From the NCBI GenBank assembly GCA_003024785.1, contig PUQB01000607.1, positions 85,819 through 149,818 on the forward strand: a stretch of DNA of 64,000 nt, given 5' to 3'. A program made the translations under genes and the position numbers. Source of the DNA: Selaginella tamariscina (taxonomy: Eukaryota > Streptophyta > Lycopodiopsida > Selaginellales > Selaginellaceae). Under the pieces are notes generated by a model. That model saw only the letters and a program-made list of their open reading frames with translations. It was not told where the DNA came from and did not search any database. This document shows, piece after piece, positions 35,903-45,900 of the stretch; position 1 is the first letter of the stretch; each line of letters begins with the position of its first letter.

Positions 35903-37770
35903 GGCGGGATTAATCCCGCCGCTAATAGGTTTATAGCTTTGGCGGCGGGATTAATCCGCCGCTATATGGTTGGGGCCATGGCGGCGAGATTAATCCCGCC
36001 GCCGAGCCCCTCACGCAGGTTATGGGCACGGGATTAATCCCGTCGCTCTACGACAAACCGAAGAGCGGCGGGATTCATCCCGCCGCCCATAACCTGTGTG
36101 AGGGCCTCGGCGGCGGGATTAATCCCGCCGCTCACCCATGCCCTGCGTGGAATGCGGCGGGATTTATCTCGCCGGCAATGGCCTGTGTGAAGGTTCTAAT
36201 GGGCGGGATTAATCCCGCCGGATTCGCGCAGGGCATTTACAGGGATGGGCGGCGGGATTAATCCCGCCGCCGAGGCCCTCACGCAGGCCATAGCGGCGGG
36301 ATTAATCCCGCCGCTCTTCGGTTGTCGTAGAGCGGCGGGATTAATCCCGCCGCCCAGGGAATTCACGCAGGACATGAACGGCGGGATTAATCCGGCCCCA
36401 CGCTCATGCCCTTCGCGAGGCGGCGGGATTAATCCCGCCGCTCAGGCACTTCCGCAGGATATAAGTGGCGATTAATCCCGCCCCCACCCATCCCTGTTCA
36501 AAAATGCCGCAGCCAATATATATGTGTGAGCGCATGATTTACGAGAGGGCGGCGGGATTAGCCTCCGAACCTTCATTACCCGGTGGCGAGATTAATCTCC
36601 GAATCTTCATTACCCCATTGGTATGTTGAATCAATCCCAACTAACTCTGTCTGAGATGGAGAAGGTTTACAAAATACCAATGGAGGGAACTGAGAAGGGT
36701 GGTGGGATTAATTTCACCATCCCTTACATGGGGGCGGATTAATCCCCCGCGTACGCATGCCCTGCGCGAATCGGGCGGATTTATCCCGCCGCCATTGGCC
36801 TGCCTGAAGGGCCTAGGCGGCGGGATTAATCCCGCAAGATTTCGCACAGGGCATTGGCGTTCGGCGGGATTAATCCCGCCTCCTAGGCCCTTCCTCGGGC
36901 CTTAGCGGCGGGATTAATCCGCCGGACGCCAATTCCTTGCTCGGAATCGGGCGGATTAATCCCGCCGCCATTGGCCTGTCTGAAGTGCCTAGGCGGCGGG
37001 ATTAATCCCGCCCGATTCCGCAAGGGAATTGGCGTCCGGCGGGATTAATCCCGCCGCATAGGACCGAGTGAAGGCCCTGGGCGGCGGATTAATCCGCCGA
37101 GTCTTCAATGCCTGTTGGAGGAATGAATCCCGCCACCCTTCCTTTGTTTTCTCCATTGGTGAGTCGGACCAATCCCAAACGTTTCTGTCTGAGACGTAGA
37201 AGGTTTTCAACATACCAATGGAGAGAATTGGAAGAGTGGAAATTCATTTAACCATCACTTACATGGTGGGCGAGATTAATCCCGCCTCCTTTCTGGAGTC
37301 ACTGAAGGGGTGTGAGAAATAAATCGCGCAGGGAATTGGCGTCCGGCGGGATTAATCCCGCCGCATAGGGATGAGTGAAGGCCCTGGGCGGCGGGATTAA
37401 TCCCGCCGAGTCTTCAATGCCTGTTGGAGAAATGAATCTCCCACCCTTCCTTTTTCCTCCATTGGTGAGTTGGACCAATCCCAAACGTTTCTGTCTAAGA
37501 CGTAGAAGGTTTACAACATACCAATGGAGGGGACTGGGAAGGGTGGCGAGATTCATTTAACCATCCCTTACATGGTGGGCGAGATTAATCCCGCCTCCTT
37601 TCTGGAGTCACTGAAGGGGTGAGAAATAAATCCTGCCCAGTTCTCTCTGAGACCGAGAAGGGTGGCAAGATTAATTCCGCACTCCCGTTCAAGGCCTCCA
37701 GAAAGGTGGCGAGATTAATCCCGCCCACTCTTTCAGGAGGCATTGAAGGGGTGGCGAGATTAATTTTCCA
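35903..37770. repeat. Palindrome array 2 (GGCGGGATTAATCCCGCC family)
   Basis: Roughly 35-40 exact or degenerate copies of the same 18-bp palindrome as array 1 lie here, mostly spaced 38-47 bp. Variants include GGCGAGATTAATCCCGCC and GGCGGGATTTATCTCGCC. Spacers differ from array 1 but again occur as inverted pairs: GCTCTACGACAAACCGAAGAGC near 36043 and its near reverse complement near 36313. A larger unit of about 320 bp (containing CCATTGGTGAGT and ACCAATGGAG) is repeated at about 37060-37300 and 37380-37625, with a related block at 36600-36720. The array ends about 330 bp upstream of the ParB-like gene. Confidence 0.93.
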
Positions 37771-38103
37771 TGTGAATATATATGTGTATTAGTATATATA
37801 AGTTGCATATCTCATTTTATTTACTTTTATCATCTTATCATAATATTTCGAGTAAAAGCTAGGAATCTATGTAAAACTGTCCAGAGCTCACATTTGTGGT
37901 GGTTCTAAAACGAAATGTTATCTTTCTTTTGCACTAACACAAATGTGAGCTTCGGACAGTTAATTACGTCTACTTCTCTCTGTGTATTATTTTTGTATAT
38001 TCGGGTTTATACAAGTGTGTGTGCGTTTTTATATAATTTATATTTATAGTGTATTATTTTGCAGAAGGACGATTTGATCAAACAAGGAGATCGAGTCATT
38101 AGT

Positions 38104-41100
38104 ATGGAGTCGTCGTCAAATTCTGGGTAAGAATTAAAATAAAATCTGTTATACTCGGATACTTGAACTAATCATTTTTGTATTCAGATGTGGAATTGAG
38201 TGACATTAAAGACAAGAGCAGGAGAAGAGATGGGCAGGGGGATTCTGGAATCAACTTGGCCATATTTTAAGATAAATGGGAAGCGCATTGGAGCAACCAT
38301 GGTTGCTGTCAAATTAACCTCTGTCACATCTCATGGACAAGCAAAACAATGGAAAGTAGATTCGCTAGTCAAGCACCCGAAAGCAGGCTGCGAACCCAGA
38401 TTGGACGATGCTCGACAGATATGCCTTGTTCCATCCAATGTCACGTTCTCGGATCCAGAGGTCGTCAGTTACAACATTAACTCGGGTGGTTTTGTCGACT
38501 TGTGGATAATGACGTTCACGTGTTCACTAATGATGTTGACCTTGGAGTTCTTCTTCAACTCAACGAAAGCCCATCTATGGAGGGGATCCATCTGGATGTC
38601 TACTTCGAAGATCTTCAGACTCATCGAGTAGGTGTATTGTCAGGAGATATTGCTTCACAATACAGAAAATCAGCAAGTGGAGCAATCTTCCCTCTTGACA
38701 TTGAAGAAGAACACAGCGACATCATAAGGGATTGAGAAGGTGGCTCGGTCTCAGGTTCTCTACAGATCACGTTCAATTTGCTTAGGAAGCTTCGGGAGCT
38801 GGAGAGTGTGCCGAGAACACTAGAACAGCTGCAGTCGGGGATCACACATGTTGATTCGGATCGCAAAAGAAAATCATCAATCGTTTTGTCAGCTGCACCT
38901 GTGGCATCTCATGCTGCAATAAGTCACAAGGAAATGATGTTGGATGATAAGATTTATCCTTGTAGGGTTAAATATTGCAGCGTCAACCCAAACTTCAATT
39001 ACAGGCCACTCAACCAGGAACGTGTAGCTGAGCTCATGGAGAAGATGAAGGACGACAATTCTTATACCGTTCCACATAATGCTGTTTTGTGTCCATACTA
39101 TGAAAGAAGGAAGTGCTGACAAAGTCTGGATCACAACACCAGAACAACTCATGAAGATTCAGACGGAGAATAAAAGATCTATCAAGTACTACATCATTAG
39201 TGGCCAGCACACAATAACGGCAGCCCAACGACTTCTCGATGAACACAACAAAGGAACGATGGCAACAAAACTTTCCGAGCATACCCGTGAGAAGCTGACA
39301 AAAAGATCGGCGTTTTTAGCTAAGCCGAATCTCACAATCGAGCAGTACCATAAGTTATCGGCGGAATGGGACGCTGCCGACACCAACCACTACAACAGCA
39401 AAATATGGGAGAAGTTTAAACACACGCGAGCCGTGTGGGAATCTCTTCAGCGACCACAAAGAGCTACCGCAGGGAATACACAATCTGCGGAATACCGGGT
39501 AAGCAAATTGTTTGGGCGGGATTTATCTCGCCGGTATATTAATCTGTCTTTTTCCTCAGAGAGTTGAAGAAATTGCAGCAGTTGATTTTGCCCAGGTGGG
39601 CGGGAAGGAAACATTTCTGATGATGTTGATTTCTTGCCCCGAAGATAGGATCTTTGCCAAATGGTTGGGGATTATGGAATCCTTTTCAAAAGGAACACTG
39701 AAGAAGAAGCAGACAAGTGAAGGGGAGCCCTCAGAAAAGTCTGCAAAGAAACCCAGTAAGACGCCGAAGGCTAAGTCTGTTCAATCTACAAAGGATGTAG
39801 ACAACGATTTCAAGCTCACATGGTTGAAGCCTTTAAATGGAACAACGATGGAGGAGATGGAAGTCTTGGCTGATTTGGTGATCGATGGCAAACTACAAAT
39901 TAATAACAGCAGCCCAACCTCTCCTTTTCATCTCAAGGCAATGGAGTTGAAGACGGTCAGGCATTTCAAGGAGTGGTTGGGAATACACTGCCACAAACTG
40001 GGTTGGACCTCGACTTCAACATATGAAGAGGTTAGCAAATATTTGCATGTGACGAACGATGATATGCTTGTCGAATGGGTGAACCAATCGGAAGATCTAG
40101 GCAAGAATCTATTGCACGCCAACGCCAAAAAGGAGAACATTGGGATGACGCCTTCTCTTATGGCAGTCCTTCAGCAGCGGAGAACCGAATTGAACCTTAT
40201 AAAGGAGGATGCTACGAATCACGACAAGCCCTACAGATGTTTGTTGTTAGATTCGGAGACTTTATGGGGTAACATCACTGCTTGTAGGAAACCGTTTCAA
40301 TTGTTCGTGATGGATCGGCGGGTGTCAAAAAATCTTTCGACAGATAGGGCACTAGAGGATCTGGTGGAGAAACTTAGCCGTGCAAGCATATACATAGAAG
40401 GTATTTATTATTGAATTCATGCTTGCGCTCTTCACTGATACCTACTTTTTCAGGTATTTATTTCTTGATTCTTGCTCATGTCACCGATACTTTTGCCTTC
40501 GCCTTCGCCAAGAAGAATAGACATCGTTGGACAGGATTTTATATGAACGATGCTAATCCCAAGTGCATTGATACTGTTGTTCACTTGGTTGTTAGGAATG
40601 CGCCAAACAATTTCAAGCTTCCAAATGACTGGCCAGGCATCTGTTTGCACTCCAACGGCCCTGAACCTCCATCCGATACACCGATAGGTATGAGTGACGT
40701 ATTCGGCAATGTACGTTATCCAAACATTACAAGTCAAGCGGCACGGAGCATCGTCAACTTGATCAGGGGTCCTCACAGTGATGCGTGGGTTTTTGACTAC
40801 TGCACTAGGGGGTCCGTCTTGAAGGAGTGTTACCTTCGGCATACATGTGTGTTTGCCGTTGAGAAGGATAAGACCATGGTTGAGGACCTGAACAAGTGGA
40901 TAGATTGGGTCTCAACTGAGTACCCCAACGATTCCATAAAGGCGTATTTGAGAAAGTTCCCTCCAGATAAGTGCGATAGCTCTGAAGGTGAATCTGGTTC
41001 AATCTCGGAGTCTGAGAACGAACATCAATCAGATATTAGACCGGAAGTTATCTCGAGGAGTACAGAACATTCGCACACTCCAGGACCCATGGAAACATCA

Positions 41101-41199
41101 ATAGAAGATGCAGAAGATCTTGAACCATCTCACAAGCGGCTTAGACCTTCTTCGCCTCATTCAGAAGGTAATAGCGAAGAAGAATTGATAATGAATTGA
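38104..41199 (+). CDS. ParB-like domain + methyltransferase-like protein of the element
   Basis: A possible start is ATG 38104 (MESSSNSG) before a first intron. The N-terminal part has no recognised fold (STWPYFKINGKRIG; LDVYFEDLQTHRVGVLSGDI). About 38930-39250 looks like a ParB/sulfiredoxin-fold domain: a strand then NPNFNYRPLNQERVAELMEK, ending in IISGQHTITAAQRL, comparable to the GxxR/HRxxAA box of ParB. A basic linker follows (KKPSKTPKAK). The C-terminal part (40454-41199) has DAWVFDYCTRGS and a CVFAVEKD segment, like the SAM-binding motif of beta-class DNA methyltransferases, but no DPPY catalytic motif is visible. An acidic tail closes the protein. Introns are 39499-39559 and 40401-40453. 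Breaks: frameshifts near 38240, 38500 and 39100, and an in-frame TGA at 38733-38735. ParB plus methyltransferase is an architecture known from phages and bacteria; both domain calls are by eye. Confidence 0.55.
39515..39532. repeat. Palindrome copy inside an intron
   Basis: GGCGGGATTTATCTCGCC matches the array palindrome at 16 of 18 positions and lies within the 61-nt intron 39499-39559 of the ParB-like gene. The same variant occurs in array 2 near 36155. Confidence 0.85.
40401..40453 (+). other. Short intron resembling the exon that follows it
   Basis: This 53-nt GT-AG intron starts GTATTTATTATTGAATTCAT. The next exon starts GTATTTATTTCTTGATTCTT and continues with a similar TCACNGATAC stretch. 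The intron looks like a diverged tandem copy of the exon start and is conserved in the second element copy (about 51294-51346). Confidence 0.6.
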
Positions 41200-41471
41200 T
41201 AGAGTGATGAATAGTTGTAAATGAGTGTAACATAAGGCATTTTTGTATATTTCTTTTATATTTGTACAGAAAATAAATTCTCAAGGATTAATGAAGCTTT
41301 TAGTTCAAACATGGGTCACACATTAACAAGGTAAATAATATACCTTGATAATTTTAAGGTCAGCTAATTATCATTTTGCAGATGTAATGAAATAATTGAG
41401 AACATGGATTTTCAGCATTGCCATGAGGTAAGAGAGGGGTTTGGCGACAATTTCTTGTGCCACATGTCAGA

Positions 41472-42642
41472 ATGACAGAGTTCATGCAGGAAATGGATAA
41501 TAATGCAGCTCAAAACATCGTTACCATGGGGGCCACTTCAGTTTTTGCATCATCATTTTTATTGGCTTCAGTTCCGAAATCAATTTCTTCAGCGCATGCA
41601 ATATCTGAATCTTGTAAGGATGATGTACAATTAAATGATGAAGGGATAGGCAACGAAATAGTGGCAACGGATAAATGTGAAAGGGAGCAAACAAGTGATT
41701 TGCAAAGTATTCAAGAGGCAACGCTATCTCATGTTACTCATGGCCATATTGTGTTGTTGGATGTCAATGGTGTTCTGCTTCATCGACAAAGGCCCGAGGA
41801 TAGAAAAACAGAAATCAAACAAGGAGATTTCATTCCTTGTCATGGTAAATTTCGATATGATATTATTTTTCGTCCAGGGTTGGATCGTCTCTTTCAAAAG
41901 CTTAAGGAGATGGGTGCGCTTGTGGGGATTTGGTCATGCATGCAGATTCATAACTTAACACCGCTGTTGAGTTTACTTAAGAAACATTGTAGTGTTGCAG
42001 AAGAGGTGATTCGTAAAGATTGGATTTTTGACCAGCGAATGTGTCATAAACCTCTCGAATTTCACAATATAAGAAAGGAAAGCAAGCCATACTTCTTCAA
42101 GAATGAAAGAATAATTGGGACTCATGGGGAGATCAGTCGCTTAAGGATAAAAGAATGCACATATCTTAGTAGTAGACGACTCTCCTCAGAAGGCTATGCT
42201 CAACCAAAACATTGCTTGTATTCATCCAATCACTTTCGATCCATATTCTGATACCGATATCATGGATGAGCTAGTGAACTACTTGGATACGTGCCTCAGA
42301 AAGAAGAATCTCGAAAATTTTTGTGAGCAGTATCCACCGTATCATACATTTCCTGAAGCTTTTCTTTCTCGTGATATTGAATTTTATAAAATGAAGGATA
42401 GCAACCGGGCGCTTTATAATATTATTCTTAAGGAACGTCAGTTTTTAGATGAGCCTTTATGCAGACCTTCTCTTATCACATCTTATGTATTAACAAGGAT
42501 GGCAACTCCCAATTGCATTCGTGAGAGTGTTAAGTGGCAACAACATCAAGATATTGACCAAAATGATTTGATTAATCCGGAGAGTGATGATTTAGACAAA
42601 ATGAAAAGATTTCTTTGTATGATAGAAAGAAAGTATTTATAA
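41472..42642 (+). CDS. FCP1/NLI-type HAD phosphatase-like protein, element cargo
   Basis: A likely start is ATG 41472 (MTEFMQEMDNN), just after a possible 5' UTR intron. The HAD domain begins GHIVLLDVNGVLLHR; the DxNG form replaces the usual DxD, a variant I associate with plant FCP1-like proteins. It continues with FRPGLDRLFQKLKEMGALVG and WSCMQIHNLTPLL (motif II region), and an ILVVDDSP-type motif (third acidic motif). That last motif is reached only after a two-base deletion near 42147, because the second copy at 49,6xx reads RIMKNAHILVVDDSPQKA in one frame. The frame then runs to TAA at 42640-42642. Family members dephosphorylate proteins such as the RNA polymerase II tail; the substrate here is unknown. 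It lies between the ParB-like gene and the right terminal repeat. Confidence 0.68.
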
Positions 42643-42903
42643 AAAATTAACATGTTGATAAGAAAATGATTTCATTTGTAATTATGTTTGATAGTATTTC
42701 TTCATTATTGTAAACTATTTTTAGAATAATATGAATATTCTAAGATATTTTAGGAATATTCCTTACTAAGTAAGGTTATTGAAGGATTAATTAATTAATT
42801 AATTAATATTTAAGGCTTAATTACATATTAATTAAATGATTAATTAATAATTAAAACTTAAGTATTAATTAGTAATTTATTTTATATTCCCATTTTCACG
42901 TAT

Positions 42904-42927
42904 CATGCCCACTTTAGTTACAACGTG
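42904..42927 (-). repeat. Right terminal inverted repeat of the large element
   Basis: The reverse complement reads CACGTTGTAACTAAAG then TGGGCATG. It pairs with 27976-27999, and an almost identical end sits at 48969-48992 on the truncated second copy. Confidence 0.75.
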
Positions 42928-45900
42928 AATATCGATATATAATATATATTGATATAGATTAATGAGTACAATATATTATAAAAACATACAAATAAATTAT
43001 ATAATATATAATTTATAATAGAAAGATAATCTCTTTCTAAGCTGAAATTACAACTAAAATTATGATCCATGTTATAAAGTGTGTGGCATATTGAAACATT
43101 GGAAGGGGTCTTTGACCCAATAGCAGATAATGATTAAGTTTGACATATTATATATAATCAAAAGATAAATTAGAGATGTGATAAGAGATAATTATAACAC
43201 ACACACACAATGCAATTTAATTTAAATTTATACTTTTATTCTTTCATAGACATGTAGAAACATTTTTGAGTATATTAAATGTATAAGATTTTCTTAAATT
43301 TTGAAAAGAACGCAGTTAATGTTATTTCATTTACAAGAAAATTTCTATTTTTTCTATTAATTAGAATGTTATTTCATTATTTTTTTCTTAAGATATCAAG
43401 GTATAAATCCGTATAAACTGACAAGCCAGAGTTTCTCGACATCGATTTAAAAAGACTTGCAAAGCTACATTTGCTACATTATATTCAAAGGCCCGCCACT
43501 GCCTATGAAGTACACAATCTTATTTTAGATCCATTAACACTATTTAAGAAATTGGCATTAACTACATCCACATTCATAAAATGTAATATATAATGTAGAG
43601 TAATCAATCTTTATCTTTGAATTATTTTCTTTAATGAAAACGAATAACTTAAAGTGTTTATCACTAGTTAACCATGTTATATTAATTAAAAACACACATA
43701 CAACAAACACAACACACACACGTTTTTAATTTATAACAATAAGAGACCATTGTAGACCTGCTAATTAATAGCAAAGAATAATATATGAAGTGCATGTGTT
43801 TATGAAACAATTCACTTACTAAAAAATGAGGATAGAATCTCTAAGACCACGTGGAGGTGACGAGAACATGGACTTGTTGTGAATTGTGGGAAAGATTGCT
43901 CCCCTCTGTATGTAGAATTTTTGCAAATGGAGGAGCAAACATGAGAAACCCCAATGGTGGTGTTATCAACATTGGGTGTAGGGGTTTCAAAGATCACATG
44001 CGGATGAGGGCAACGAGGATGACCAAGGAGATGAAAAGGTCCACTAGGACACAGATGAGAAATGTATAGAAGATACCCAAGTTGGGTCACCCAACACATA
44101 AGACATCCCCACCTCATCAAGAAAATGCAAAAGGTAGCAATGGAAAAGAAAATACATCCCCACCTTATGAAGAAAAAGCATAAGGCAGCAACATAAAAGA
44201 AAAGATGATCTATAGTTATGCTAATATGTAAATTTAATTTTGGGTACCATCCAATTGCGAACACATCTGGTAGTTCTCCACTGTGAGAGCCATGACCAAT
44301 AAAATGCTCAAGGAGAAGATTCAAAACATCTCTTTCAAATCATGCCCACAAACAAGTGTGCAAAAATTAGCGAGCACGTAGCAGTTAGAAACACTTGTGG
44401 AGAATGCATAGGCAAAGGATACCAACACTGCCAGACCCCAAGGAATACGAGACTACACGACAAACCAAGTCATTGAATCTTGCCGAAATAATTAGCAACC
44501 GGTAATTGACAACTGGACAATTTGGTCAAGAAAGAACTCCAAATAAAGCCTATGGTCTTCACAAAAAACCTGCTTAATAGTCCACAACTACTTATCTTCT
44601 TCAACCTTAATAGCATATTAATTCATCTTGTCAAGTGGATTTGAATGGCTTGCACAATCACACACACCATGGATCTTCATGTTGTCCATGAACAAGTGAC
44701 CCATCTATGTGCATAGAGAGATGAACTACCTCTTCAAAACTTGGGGTATTTGGACTTTAGTAAAAAAAAAACATAATGCAAAATAAATGGTTTTGGTGAT
44801 CTGGCAATGTTATCCCTCTTTCGAGAAAGGTAGACTTTGAAAAAAAAACTTATTTTTAAAGTCCAAAAGCCTTTTTTGGTCCTTATAAATAAAAACCCTG
44901 ATAAACATGCCTCAATTCCAAAATCATTTGTTATATACAACTCTTTCAAGTTTTGATAATGGAAAGAACAACATAACGATTGATAAATTAACCGTTGAAT
45001 ATGAAAAATGGCCTCCTACAACCACACAACCAGACCACTTGAGATCCAATTCATCAAATCCATCATTACAACTCAAACTGGTCAGTGATACAAGCCTCAA
45101 CCTAACCATTTGAGACCCAATTCATTCAATCAATCATTAGAATTCAAATTGGTCAATTATATAAACCTCAAATTGTCAGCGATACAAGCTTGGGTGAGCA
45201 GCTTAAAAAACATAACAAAGACAAGAAATTACTTGTGCGATGTAAGAAAACTTTAAATAGATGATTTATTCAATAAAAAAAAGAAAAAATCATCATTGCA
45301 TATTGGCTAGACCTTTATAAAAGAAAAAACCCTAATCATGCAAGATTCAACCTAATTAAAAATAAAAAGTTTATTCAAATTCCAATCTTAAATATAAATA
45401 GCTAGCATATTCGGGCAATTCGCAATAATTGTATATATTCATATAGAATTAAAAATAAATTAAAATAAATATATTTTATTTAAATCATACTAATTATATC
45501 AAAATTAAAATCGAAATATTGAATATGTGGTTATTCTTAAAAATTGTCATGTGAACAATTTAGGATATTCTTAAGAGTTGTTTACATGAGTGTAATAACT
45601 GTAAATAAATACATGAGCGTCTTCTGGAAAATATATTTAGGCTACTTTTAAAAGTTTTCGTGTAAAAAATTAAGGATATTTTCAAAATCAAGTAAACATT
45701 TAGGATATTCTAAAATGTTGTTTATGTAGGATATTTTTTATAATTTGTCATGTAAATAGTTGTACCACTATTAAACCACCCTAAAAGAAAAATGGAGATA
45801 AAATGGTAAAATGGGAATAATTAATAATTCACTAATTATTAAGAAAATTTACAAATTAGATATAATTAATGAAATCAAAATAGATTATAATATTCCTATA

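Larger units (their letters stand above)
27976..42927. mobile_element. Large (~15 kb) TIR-bounded cargo element
   Basis: Two 24-bp inverted repeats bound this segment: left 27976-27999, right 42904-42927. They match at 22 of 24 positions, with core GTTGTAACTAAA, one variable base, then TGGGCATG. Inside, a DUF7869-type transposase-like gene (minus) lies by the left end. A ParB-like/methyltransferase-like gene and a HAD phosphatase-like gene (plus) lie by the right end. A 6.5-kb non-coding centre with two palindrome arrays separates the divergent genes. Both subterminal regions contain GGAATATTC-type palindromes. The same terminal repeat caps a truncated inverted copy of the right end at 48,969, which shows that it marks a true element end. 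I see no matching target-site duplication. All three genes carry a few stops or frameshifts, so this copy may be inactive. The family is unknown to me as a unit. Confidence 0.72.

Noticed and set aside
35638-36475. Several open frames with HTHTYTH or AAGLIPP repeats
   Set aside because: They are translations of CA/TA microsatellites and of the palindrome array.
31750-37770. CRISPR array
   Set aside because: Repeats are short perfect palindromes with spacers that recur and occur in both orientations, in a plant nuclear context without cas genes.
27976-42927. Target-site duplication for the large element
   Set aside because: The flanks (TAGTATG on the left, AATATCG on the right) do not match, so none is claimed.
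43812-44324. A 170-codon minus-strand open frame with hydrophobic stretches
   Set aside because: No family motif, no intron structure and no supporting context in an otherwise non-coding spacer.
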